Of a stretch of DNA of 64,000 nt, positions 39,604-47,344 are shown in pieces. The translations under genes and the position numbers were made by a program. The DNA is taken from the NCBI RefSeq assembly GCF_000712055.1, contig NZ_JOOA01000002.1, positions 1,984,001 through 2,048,000 of the forward strand, in the 5' to 3' direction. This DNA is from Ruminococcus sp. HUN007 (GTDB lineage Bacteria > Bacillota > Clostridia > Oscillospirales > Ruminococcaceae). The notes under the pieces were generated by a model. The model saw only the letters and a program-made list of their open reading frames with translations. It did no database searches and was not told where the DNA came from. The number at the start of each line of letters is the position of its first letter. Within the stretch, counting starts at the first letter, position 1.

Positions 39604-40347
39604 ATGGCACGTACAGCAATTATTACAGGTGCAGCCCAGGGTATCGGCGCTGCAATCGCAAGAAGACTCGCAAAGGACGGCATCAATATAGCTGTCAACT
39701 GCATCAATCAGGAACAGGTAGACACACAGGGAAATAAACTTGCAGAAGAACTCCGCAGCTACGGTGTTGAAGCTGAATGTTTCATTGCAGACGTATCTGA
39801 CTACGATCAGTGCGGTAAAATGGTCGATGCTGTAAAGGAACGTTTCGGTACTATCGACTGCCTCGTAAACAACGCAGGTATCACACGCGACGGTCTTCTC
39901 GTAAGAATGTCAGAAGAAAACTACGACAGCGTTATCGCAGTAAACCAGAAGAGCGTTTACAACATGATGAAGCACGTAAGTGCTGTAATGATCAAGCAGA
40001 AAGGCGGCAGAGTAGTAAGCCTTTCATCAGTTGCCGGCGTACACGGCAACCCTGGTCAGTTCAACTATTCAGCTTCAAAGGCTGCTATAATCGGTATGAC
40101 AATGTCAGCTGCAAAGGAACTCGGTTCAAGAAATATCAATGTAAATGCAGTTGCTCCGGGATTTATCGAAACACCAATGACTGACAAACTTACTGACGAA
40201 CAGAAGAAGGGCATTTTAAGTGCAGTTGCAATGAGAAGATACGGCAAGGCTGAAGAAGTGGCAAACGTTGTTGCATTCCTTCTTTCTGACGATGCTTCAT
40301 ATGTAACAGGCCAGGTCATCGAGATCTCAGGCGGCCTTTCAATGTAA
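39604..40347 (+). CDS. fabG: 3-oxoacyl-ACP reductase
   Basis: The 247-aa short-chain dehydrogenase has TGAAQGIGAA (9-18, NADP loop), NNAG (about 89-92), S142, Y155 and K159 in the NYSASKAA motif, and the PGFIETPMTD loop. It reduces 3-oxoacyl-ACP with NADPH. The 128 bases before it contain no gene; in many Firmicutes fabK and fabD sit at this position, but here fabD is outside the operon and no enoyl reductase is seen. RBS GGAGG at 39592. Confidence 0.96.
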   Translation: MARTAIITGAAQGIGAAIARRLAKDGINIAVNCINQEQVDTQGNKLAEELRSYGVEAECFIADVSDYDQCGKMVDAVKERFGTIDCLVNNAGITRDGLLVRMSEENYDSVIAVNQKSVYNMMKHVSAVMIKQKGGRVVSLSSVAGVHGNPGQFNYSASKAAIIGMTMSAAKELGSRNINVNAVAPGFIETPMTDKLTDEQKKGILSAVAMRRYGKAEEVANVVAFLLSDDASYVTGQVIEISGGLSM

Positions 40348-40392
40348 CAGTCAGTGTTCCATTTAATTTTAGTTTTGTAAGGAGATGTTTTT

Positions 40393-41625
40393 TTGAGGCG
40401 GGTAGTAATCACAGGAATGGGTACAGTAAACTCTCTTGGAAAGAATAAAGATGAGTTCTGGGACAGTATCTCGCACGGTAAACTCGGATTTTCATATGTT
40501 GACAAATTCGATGTTTCAGATTTTGATGTAAAAATAGTAAGTCAGGTAAAGGACTTTGTACCTGATGAATGTATAGACAAGAAAGAACAGCGACGCACAG
40601 ACCGTTTCACTCAGTTTGCAGTAACAGCTGCAATGGAAGCAATGCGCGACTGCGGTTCCGACCTTAAAGATCTTGATCCTTACAGAGTAGGCGTTATCAT
40701 AGGATGCGGAATCGGCGGACTCGAACTGACAACTGAAGAACATAAAAAATATCTTGAAAAAGGTCCGGGCAAGATCTCAGTATTCTACGTTCCGATGATG
40801 ATTGGCAACATGGCTGCAGGTACAATCGCCATGAAGACAGGCTTCAAGGGCGACAACTTCGCTACAGTAACAGCCTGTGCATCATCAACACATGCTATCG
40901 GCGAAGCTTTCAGAAAGATCAAGGACGGCTACATGGATGCTGCGCTCTGCGGCGGTACTGAAAGCTGCATAACAAAATTTGCCCTCGGTGGATTCAACAA
41001 CATGAAGGCTCTTTCAAGATCAACAGACCTCGAAAGATGCTCTATTCCGTTTGACAAGGAAAGAAACGGCTTCGTACTCGGCGAAGGAAGCGCCGTACTT
41101 GTACTTGAAGAGTACGAACACGCAAAGGCAAGAGGCGCAGAAATCTACGCTGAGATTGCTGGATACGGCGCAACAGGCGATGCATACCACATGACCTCAC
41201 CTTCACCGGAAGGCGATGCAGCCGCACGTGCAATGGTAAACGCATACACAGAAGCCGGTCTCAAGGCTGAGGATGTCGTATATGTCAATGCTCACGGTAC
41301 ATCAACAGGTCTTAACGACAAGTACGAAACAACAGCGATCAAAAAGGCTTTCGGCGACCATGCTGCAAACCTTAAGATAAATTCAACAAAATCAATGCTC
41401 GGTCACCTTCTCGGTGCTGCCGGAGCAGTTGAAGCCGTTGCTACAGCCCTCCAGATGCAGAACGGTCTCATACACCAGACAGTTGGCTACAAAGTGCCTG
41501 ATGAAGAATGCGACCTTTTCTACTGCACTGAAGGCAATATAAAGACAGATATAAAGGCTGCCATTTCCAATTCACTCGGATTCGGCGGTCACAACGCGAC
41601 CCTGTGCTTCAAGTCAGTAAAATAA
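40393..41625 (+). CDS. fabF: 3-oxoacyl-ACP synthase II
   Basis: The 410-aa condensing enzyme has C162 (TVTACASSTHAIGEAF), H in VNAHGTSTGLND and H in SMLGHLLGAAG, with the NSLGFGGHNATLCF end. It extends acyl-ACP chains. The start is TTG at 40393 with AAGGAGATG about 8 bases upstream, as in fabH of this operon. It lies 45 bases after fabG and 15 before accB. Confidence 0.96.
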   Translation: MRRVVITGMGTVNSLGKNKDEFWDSISHGKLGFSYVDKFDVSDFDVKIVSQVKDFVPDECIDKKEQRRTDRFTQFAVTAAMEAMRDCGSDLKDLDPYRVGVIIGCGIGGLELTTEEHKKYLEKGPGKISVFYVPMMIGNMAAGTIAMKTGFKGDNFATVTACASSTHAIGEAFRKIKDGYMDAALCGGTESCITKFALGGFNNMKALSRSTDLERCSIPFDKERNGFVLGEGSAVLVLEEYEHAKARGAEIYAEIAGYGATGDAYHMTSPSPEGDAAARAMVNAYTEAGLKAEDVVYVNAHGTSTGLNDKYETTAIKKAFGDHAANLKINSTKSMLGHLLGAAGAVEAVATALQMQNGLIHQTVGYKVPDEECDLFYCTEGNIKTDIKAAISNSLGFGGHNATLCFKSVK

Positions 41626-41640
41626 TCGTTGGAGGACGTT

Positions 41641-42123
41641 ATGGCAGATAACAGAATTTGCAGTCTCACATTTGCTGAGATCAAAGAACTTGCGGAACTC
41701 GTTTCCGACAAAAAACTTGGTAGAATAGAAATCAAAAACGGTGACAGCTCGATCCTGATCGAAGACAAGAAGCTTCCTCCGGTTCCTCCTGTAATACCGT
41801 CCGCTTCACCGGTAACAGCTGCAGTGCAGACAGCAGCAGCTCCGGCAGTTCAGAACACTGAAACCAGACCGGCTGATGAAAAGATCACAGGCAACGTAGT
41901 AAAAGCACCTATCGTAGGTACATTCTACGCTTCACCTTCACCGGACAAGCCGGCATTTGTTAAAGTCGGAGACCACGTTAAGAAAGGCGATGTAATATTC
42001 ATAGTTGAATCAATGAAGCTCATGAACGAGATTCAGAGCGAATTTGAAGGAACTGTTGAACAGATACTCGTTGAAAATGCATCAGCGGTCGAATACGATC
42101 AGCCGATCATGATCATAAAATAA
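41641..42123 (+). CDS. accB: Biotin carboxyl carrier protein of acetyl-CoA carboxylase
   Basis: The 160-aa protein has a small N-terminal helical part, a Pro/Ala-rich flexible linker (about 45-82) and the biotinyl domain with K126 in VESMKLMNEIQ; the common AMKM is SMKL here. The thumb-like GTFYASPSPDKPAFVKVGD is present. It carries carboxybiotin from AccC to AccAD. ATG at 41641 with GGAGG 5 bases upstream is preferred over the earlier in-frame TTG at 41629. Confidence 0.95.
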   Translation: MADNRICSLTFAEIKELAELVSDKKLGRIEIKNGDSSILIEDKKLPPVPPVIPSASPVTAAVQTAAAPAVQNTETRPADEKITGNVVKAPIVGTFYASPSPDKPAFVKVGDHVKKGDVIFIVESMKLMNEIQSEFEGTVEQILVENASAVEYDQPIMIIK

Positions 42124-42138
42124 AAAGGGGATAATGAT

Positions 42139-42570
42139 ATGAGCATACTTATGGATCAGGAACAGATCAAGGAAGTAATTCCTCACAGAGATCCGTTTCT
42201 TCTCATAGACGAAATAGTAGAAATGGAACCGGGCAAAAGAGTCGTAGCAAAGAAATACATCAAGGCTGACGATTTCTGGTTCCGCGGTCACTTTCCGGAA
42301 AAGCCTGTAGTACCGGGCGTTCTCATCATTGAAATGCTTGCACAGGCAGGAGCCGTTTCAATGCTTTCACTCGACGAGCACAAGGGCAAAATAGGCTTCC
42401 TCGGCGGAGTTGACAAGGCAAAGTTCAGAAGAATGGTAGTACCGGGCGATGTTCTTACACTTGAAGTTGAGATCATCAAGATAAAGGGACCTGTCGGTGT
42501 AGGCAAGGCTGTTGCCCACGTTGACGGCGAAAAAGCTGTTACTGCCGAGATCTCCTTTGTTTTAAAATAA
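42139..42570 (+). CDS. fabZ: 3-hydroxyacyl-ACP dehydratase
   Basis: The 143-aa hot-dog-fold protein has [13 protein letters not shown], catalytic H51 in [14 protein letters not shown] and E65 in [10 protein letters not shown]. It dehydrates 3-hydroxyacyl-ACP. It lies 15 bases after accB, and accC starts 19 bases later, a tightly packed operon. RBS AAGGGG at 42125. Confidence 0.96.
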   Translation: MSILMDQEQIKEVIPHRDPFLLIDEIVEMEPGKRVVAKKYIKADDFWFRGHFPEKPVVPGVLIIEMLAQAGAVSMLSLDEHKGKIGFLGGVDKAKFRRMVVPGDVLTLEVEIIKIKGPVGVGKAVAHVDGEKAVTAEISFVLK

Positions 42571-42589
42571 TTTTATGGAGCATAACAGA

Positions 42590-43936
42590 ATGTTCAGAAA
42601 AATATTGATAGCAAACCGCGGCGAGATCGCTGTCAGGATCATAAGAGCCTGCCGTGAACTCGGCATCCGCACAGTTGCAGTATACTCAACAGCAGACAAA
42701 AGCTCGCTTCATGCACAGATCGCAGATGAAGCAGTGTGCATTGGTCCTGCTGATTCATCAAAGAGTTACCTGAATATTGAAGCTATAATCTCAGCCTGCA
42801 TGATCACAGGTGCTGACGCTGTTCACCCGGGATTCGGCTTCCTTTCGGAAAATTCAAAGTTTGCAAGAATATGCGAAAAATGCGGCATAACATTTATCGG
42901 CCCTTCACCTGAATCCATCGACATGCTCGGTGACAAGGCAAATGCAAAAAAGACCATGGAAGATGCCGGCGTACCGGTAATTCCGGGATCAAAGGGCGAA
43001 ATAAAAACACTTGACGAAGCACGTGAACTTGCCGAAAAGATCGGTTACCCGGTACTTATAAAAGCTGCTGCAGGCGGCGGCGGACGCGGTATCAGAATAG
43101 TTAACAATTCAGAGGAACTCGAAGCCCAGATAACCGCAGCAAAACAGGAATCACTGAATTTCTTCAGTGACGATGCAGTTTATCTCGAAAAATTCATCGA
43201 ACGTCCGCGTCACGTTGAAATACAGATCGTTGCTGACAAAGCAGGTCACGTTGTACACCTCGGTGAACGTGACTGCTCTCTCCAGAGAAGACACCAGAAA
43301 GTTATCGAAGAGAGCCCGAGCCCTGTAATGACGGAAGAACTCCGTGCAAAGATGGGCAAAGCGGCAGTTACAGCTGCAAAGGTAAGCAATTACTACAATG
43401 TAGGTACAATAGAATTTCTTGTGGACAAGAACGGTGACTTCTACTTCATGGAAATGAACACAAGAATTCAGGTAGAGCATCCGATAACCGAATTCGTTAC
43501 AGGTGTTGACCTTGTAAAGACACAGATAAAAATAGCAGCCGGAGAAGATCTTGGTTTCACACAGGACGACATAAAACTCAGAGGTCACGCTATCGAATGC
43601 CGTATCAACGCTGAGTGCCCTGAAAAGAACTTCAGGCCTTGTCCGGGCGTTATAACAGCACTCTACACACCGGGCGGTCCGGGCGTCAGAGTTGACAGTG
43701 CTGTCTACCAGGGTTATGCGATCACTCCTTACTATGATTCCATGATCTCAAAGCTTATCGTATACGGAAACACACGCGAGGAAGCTATAAAGAAAATGTC
43801 ATGGGCACTTTCCGAATTCATAGTAGGCGGGATCGATACAAACATCGAATTCCAGCTTGATCTCATCAGAAATGAGACCTTCGGCAGCGGAGCCTACGAT
43901 GTTGGTTTTATCGAAAAATTTCTTGAACAGAGATAA
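42590..43936 (+). CDS. accC: Biotin carboxylase subunit of acetyl-CoA carboxylase
   Basis: The 448-aa protein starts [20 protein letters not shown]. It has the ATP-grasp elements [14 protein letters not shown] (about 155-168), [14 protein letters not shown], catalytic-site [15 protein letters not shown] and [14 protein letters not shown], then the C-terminal domain. It carboxylates biotin on AccB using ATP and bicarbonate. ATG at 42590 with TGGAG 10 bases upstream is preferred; an in-frame ATG at 42575 lies earlier without RBS. Confidence 0.95.
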   Translation: MFRKILIANRGEIAVRIIRACRELGIRTVAVYSTADKSSLHAQIADEAVCIGPADSSKSYLNIEAIISACMITGADAVHPGFGFLSENSKFARICEKCGITFIGPSPESIDMLGDKANAKKTMEDAGVPVIPGSKGEIKTLDEARELAEKIGYPVLIKAAAGGGGRGIRIVNNSEELEAQITAAKQESLNFFSDDAVYLEKFIERPRHVEIQIVADKAGHVVHLGERDCSLQRRHQKVIEESPSPVMTEELRAKMGKAAVTAAKVSNYYNVGTIEFLVDKNGDFYFMEMNTRIQVEHPITEFVTGVDLVKTQIKIAAGEDLGFTQDDIKLRGHAIECRINAECPEKNFRPCPGVITALYTPGGPGVRVDSAVYQGYAITPYYDSMISKLIVYGNTREEAIKKMSWALSEFIVGGIDTNIEFQLDLIRNETFGSGAYDVGFIEKFLEQR

Positions 43937-43970
43937 GTAAGCCACGGCTTGCAAAAAGGAGTCATAAAAG

Positions 43971-44846
43971 ATGTTTGAAGATATCTTTCAGGTTGTAAAG
44001 ACAAGATTTAACGGCAACAGGGAAAAAGAACAGGATGTCGTTTCAGATACGACTATTCCTGAAAACATCATTTTCAAGTGTCCGCGATGCAGGACAACAC
44101 TTTTTGAAGATGACTATATCCGAAACAACAAGGTTTGTCCTTCATGCAACTATCACGGAAGACTTTCAGCGAGGGAAAGGATCAGGATCACGGCTGACAA
44201 AGGCAGTTTCACTGAATTTGACAAGGACATGATCAGCAAAAACCCTATCGAATTTCCGGGATATGAAAAGAAACAGGAAGCGCTGCGCTCCCAGACAGGC
44301 CTCAGTGATGCTGTTATAACAGGTGAATGCCGTATAAGAAAGATAAGGGTAGTTATTGCGGTAATGGATGCATCCTACATGATGGCTTCAATGGGAAGCG
44401 TTGTCGGTGAAAAGATAACACGCGCCATTGAATATGCGACCGAAAACAAACTTCCGTTTATAGCATTTACAGCATCAGGCGGTGCAAGAATGCAGGAAGG
44501 TATGGTCTCGCTCATGCAGATGGCCAAGACCTCAGGTGCCGTTGCAAGACACGGTGATGCAGGACAGCTTTACATAACAGTCCTCACAGACCCTACCACA
44601 GGCGGTGTTACAGCCTCTTTTGCATCGCTCGGCGACATTATCATTGCTGAGCCGAAGGTGCTTGTAGGATTCGCCGGCAGACGTGTTATCGAGGGAACTA
44701 TAAAGCAGAGACTTCCTGACGATTTCCAGCTTGCTGAATTCCAGCTTGAAAAGGGATTTGTTGACATGATTGCTGAGAGAAAAAAGATGAGAAGCGTACT
44801 TTCACATCTTATGATACTCAATAATTACCGTCCTGAAGAGATATAA
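43971..44846 (+). CDS. accD: Acetyl-CoA carboxylase carboxyltransferase subunit beta
   Basis: The 291-aa protein has an N-terminal four-Cys zinc ribbon (C37, C40, C56, C59 in FKCPRC and KVCPSCNYHG), followed by the crotonase-type core with TASGGARMQEGMVSLMQMAK and TDPTTGGVTASFASLGD. With AccA it moves the carboxyl from biotin to acetyl-CoA. AAAGGAG lies 9 bases before ATG. Its stop overlaps accA's upstream ATG (TAATG). Confidence 0.95.
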   Translation: MFEDIFQVVKTRFNGNREKEQDVVSDTTIPENIIFKCPRCRTTLFEDDYIRNNKVCPSCNYHGRLSARERIRITADKGSFTEFDKDMISKNPIEFPGYEKKQEALRSQTGLSDAVITGECRIRKIRVVIAVMDASYMMASMGSVVGEKITRAIEYATENKLPFIAFTASGGARMQEGMVSLMQMAKTSGAVARHGDAGQLYITVLTDPTTGGVTASFASLGDIIIAEPKVLVGFAGRRVIEGTIKQRLPDDFQLAEFQLEKGFVDMIAERKKMRSVLSHLMILNNYRPEEI

Positions 44847-45712
44847 TGCGGAGGTCTTTACAGAACATGAACGACTGCGAAAACACACTGACACCGTGGG
44901 AACGTCTCCAGCTTATAAGGCTCAAGGAACGCCCTACTATAAACGACTACATACCACATATTTTTGACGAGTTCTACGAACTTCACGGAGACCGCTGCTA
45001 CGGTGATGACGCGGCAGTACTCTGCGGTCTTGCAATGCTTGAGGGAAAGCCCGTAACTGTTATTTCACACGTCAAGGGAAGAAACTTAAACGAAAACAAG
45101 AAAGTAAACTTCGCCATGCCTCATCCTGAAGGCTACAGAAAGGCTCTGAGACTTGCAAAGCAGGCTGAGAAATTCGGCAGACCGGTTATATGTTTCATAG
45201 ATACCCCGGGCGCATTCTGCGGAATAGAAGCAGAGGAACGCGGCCAGGGTGAAGCAATAGCAAAAAGCATATGCGAATTCATGGAACTGAAAACTCCTGT
45301 TATTTCAGTGGTTCTCGGTGAAGGCGGAAGCGGCGGTGCCCTTGCCTTCGGCGTATGTGATGAGCTTGCCATGCTTTCAAATGCCATCTACTCAGTTATC
45401 TCTCCGAGAGGATTTGCAAGCATTCTCTGGAAAGATGCTTCAAGAGAAAAAGACGCATGCAATATGATGAAAATAACAGCTGAAGACATGCTCAGACTTG
45501 GTATTGCGGAACACATAATTGATGAACCGCTTGGCGGCGCACATATTGATTTGTGCAAAACTGCCGAAAACATTAAAGAATATTTGTTAAATGTTATAGC
45601 GGAAAAATCCCAAAAAAGTATTGACGTTTTACTGAATGAACGATATACTAAGTTTAGAAAAATCGGCGAGTTTGAAATCAGACAAAAAGAAGAATTACTC
45701 GGCAAGGAATAA
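44846..45712 (+). CDS. accA: Acetyl-CoA carboxylase carboxyltransferase subunit alpha
   Basis: The 288-aa protein has the carboxyltransferase pattern with FYELHGDRCYGDD, VKGRNLNENKKVNFAMPHPE, FIDTPGAFCGIEAEERGQGE, LGEGGSGGALAFG and SVISPRGFASILW. Two starts are possible: ATG 44846, coupled to accD by TAATG, and ATG 44867, which has GGAGG 12 bases upstream; the longer form is given. No N-terminal extension like that of E. coli AccA is present, as in other Firmicutes. Confidence 0.94.
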   Translation: MRRSLQNMNDCENTLTPWERLQLIRLKERPTINDYIPHIFDEFYELHGDRCYGDDAAVLCGLAMLEGKPVTVISHVKGRNLNENKKVNFAMPHPEGYRKALRLAKQAEKFGRPVICFIDTPGAFCGIEAEERGQGEAIAKSICEFMELKTPVISVVLGEGGSGGALAFGVCDELAMLSNAIYSVISPRGFASILWKDASREKDACNMMKITAEDMLRLGIAEHIIDEPLGGAHIDLCKTAENIKEYLLNVIAEKSQKSIDVLLNERYTKFRKIGEFEIRQKEELLGKE

Positions 45713-45779
45713 TAAAGCTTATTTTGGTGATTAACGCCATTATAATAAAACACTAAAAACACATACGGAGGACACAATA

Positions 45780-46013
45780 ATGGTTTTTGACAAACTTAAG
45801 GAAATTATTGCAGACCAGTTAGATGCTGACGCAGAATCAATCACAATGGAATCTTCTATCACTGATGATCTCCATGCAGATTCACTCGACGTTGTTGATC
45901 TCATCATGACAATCGAAAGCGAATTCGATATTGAATTCCCTGACAGCGATGTTGAAGCTATCAAGACTGTAGGCGATATCGTAAATTACATCGAAGCAAA
46001 CGCAGCAGAATAA
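45780..46013 (+). CDS. acpP: Acyl carrier protein
   Basis: The 77-aa acidic protein has the phosphopantetheine site S35 in [15 protein letters not shown] and ends [18 protein letters not shown] lies 8 bases before ATG. It carries acyl chains for the operon's enzymes and is its last gene, followed by the hairpin CACCCGAC/GTCGGGTG (46023-46047) with TTGATTTTTA. It sits 67 bases after accA and may also be controlled by partial termination or processing, which is not visible. Confidence 0.96.
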   Translation: MVFDKLKEIIADQLDADAESITMESSITDDLHADSLDVVDLIMTIESEFDIEFPDSDVEAIKTVGDIVNYIEANAAE

Positions 46014-46022
46014 AAAAATGTT

Positions 46023-46060
46023 CACCCGACATTTAAAACGTCGGGTGATATTGATTTTTA
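46023..46060 (+). terminator. Terminator after acpP
   Basis: CACCCGAC (46023-46030) and GTCGGGTG (46040-46047) with a short inner loop, followed by ATATTGATTTTTA. The T-run is imperfect, so some readthrough into the next ORF is possible. Confidence 0.7.
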
Positions 46061-46098
46061 ATCAGACTGCGGTCGCAATCTGAACGAAAGGATCTTCA

Positions 46099-46260
46099 AT
46101 GAAGAAAGTAGAAGAAAAAGCATTGATCTTCAGTACTTTCACTTCTGTTCTTTTGTCGTTTGCAGTTGTAATAGGCGCTGTTGCTCTGATTACGCTGAGG
46201 ACAAAACAGAATCGTGACTACGATGAGAAGTGGAAAGATTATGATGAATGCGGCGTATAA
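46099..46260 (+). CDS. 53-aa small membrane protein
   Basis: The ORF begins MKKVEEKALIFSTF, has one hydrophobic segment (about 10-33, SVLLSFAVVIGAVALITL) and a charged tail rich in Asp, Tyr and Lys (RDYDEKWKDYDECGV). AAAGGATC lies 7 bases before ATG and a strong terminator follows directly after the stop, so the gene limits look real. No family is recognised. It could be an assembly or regulatory peptide of the inner membrane, made from readthrough of the acpP terminator or an unseen promoter. Confidence 0.6.
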   Translation: MKKVEEKALIFSTFTSVLLSFAVVIGAVALITLRTKQNRDYDEKWKDYDECGV

Positions 46261-46303
46261 AAAAAGTTCACATACTCTGTAAAGAAGTATGTGAACTTTT
46301 TTG
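46259..46303. terminator. Bidirectional terminator between the small membrane protein and the S1 gene
   Basis: AAAAAGTTCACATACT (46261-46276) pairs with AGTATGTGAACTTTTT (46286-46302), with T-rich ends on both strands. It serves convergent genes. Confidence 0.9.
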
Positions 46304-46304
46304 T

Positions 46305-46850
46305 TTATCTGCCGCGCTTTGTATTTCTGCGCTTTCCGTCCATATTCTTTTTGAGATCGCTCATTTTCTCTTCACTGCTCTGCTTGAAGCGTGAAAGCAT
46401 ATCTTCAAAAGAACTGTTTCCGCTCTCCTGCGGCCTTGCAGCCTGCTGAGGACGGAACTGCGGCGGTGGTGCCTGATCCTGCTGTGAAGCACTGCCTTCC
46501 CTGTTTTCCCTGAAGCCGCGCTGAGGCCCTCTGTTTTCAAAGTTTCTCTGAAAACCGTTTCTGTCATTTCTCTGACCCTGAGGTCTCGGTGATCTTGAAG
46601 CAGGAGCTTCTGAAGCCTTCTTTATTGAAAGGCTCATCTTACCGTTTTCATCTGTGCTGAGAACCTTTACCTTTACTTCCTGGCCCTCTGTGAGGTGATC
46701 CCTTATTTCTTTTACAAAAGTATTGGCAACCTCAGAAATGTGTACCATACCTACGTATACCTTACCTTCTTCGGTTATCTCAACAAAAGCACCGTACGCA
46801 GCAATATTGCGTACCTTGCCGTCATATATCTTTCCTGTTTCAAGCGACAT
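46305..46850 (-). CDS. S1 RNA-binding domain protein
   Basis: The 181-aa protein has one S1 domain (about 4-78: GKIYDGKVRNIAAYGAFVEI, GMVHISEVAN, VKVKVLSTDENGKMSLSIKK) followed by a low-complexity, Arg/Asn/Gln/Pro-rich tail and a basic C-terminus (KRRNTKRGR). It resembles YabR/GSP13-type general stress proteins with an added disordered tail, which is often seen in Ruminococcaceae. AGGAGG lies about 12 bases before ATG. It is followed on the same strand by no close gene and lies after a DivIC-like gene. Confidence 0.88.
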   Translation of the reverse strand: MSLETGKIYDGKVRNIAAYGAFVEITEEGKVYVGMVHISEVANTFVKEIRDHLTEGQEVKVKVLSTDENGKMSLSIKKASEAPASRSPRPQGQRNDRNGFQRNFENRGPQRGFRENREGSASQQDQAPPPQFRPQQAARPQESGNSSFEDMLSRFKQSSEEKMSDLKKNMDGKRRNTKRGR

Positions 46851-46944
46851 AAAAAAATTTTATCCTCCTGGTTATATTTGAGCAGAACACTGATAAAGCC
46901 ACTCTGTCTCTCACTCCGGATCTCCGGCCCTGATCAGCCTCTCC

Positions 46945-47250
46945 TTAGTTTCGTGAAGTGTCGTAAAATCTGATCTCGTTTGGATAAGCGTAGTTCATAT
47001 TTTCAATAGCCAGTTTTTCCTTGTAGCTGTTGATATCATCAGCATTGAATAAACGCTGATATTCTTCGTTCTGGCTTTTTATTTCTTCCGTTTTCATTTC
47101 AAGTTCATGAAGTTCCTCGCGCTTTTCCGCAAGGGAAGCCTGTGTGGAAATTATAGAACCGAAACACGCAAGAACCGTTATGATCATGATGGCCAGTGTA
47201 CAGCCTTTAAGAACGTTCTTTTCTTCTTTTTTCTTTTTTGTCACCGCCAT
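46945..47250 (-). CDS. Septum formation initiator (DivIC/FtsB-like)
   Basis: The 101-aa protein has a basic N-terminus (KKKKEEKN), a TM (about 15-35, CTLAIMIITVLACFGSIIS) and an extracytoplasmic coiled coil (about 36-75, LAEKREELHELEMKTEEIKS) ending in a conserved-type IENMNYAYPNEIRFYD segment. It would join the FtsL/FtsQ-type divisome complex. ATG at 47250 is preferred to GTG 47253; AGGAGAG lies just upstream. It precedes the S1 gene by 95 bases on the same strand, as divIC and yabR are arranged in Bacillus. Confidence 0.85.
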   Translation of the reverse strand: MAVTKKKKEEKNVLKGCTLAIMIITVLACFGSIISTQASLAEKREELHELEMKTEEIKSQNEEYQRLFNADDINSYKEKLAIENMNYAYPNEIRFYDTSRN

Positions 47251-47344
47251 CACTCTCCTTTACGATGATCTGTTTTCGCTTATTATAATATCTTATTATA
47301 CTACAAATCCGTCTGTCATTCAAGGGTTTTACGAATATTTTCTG

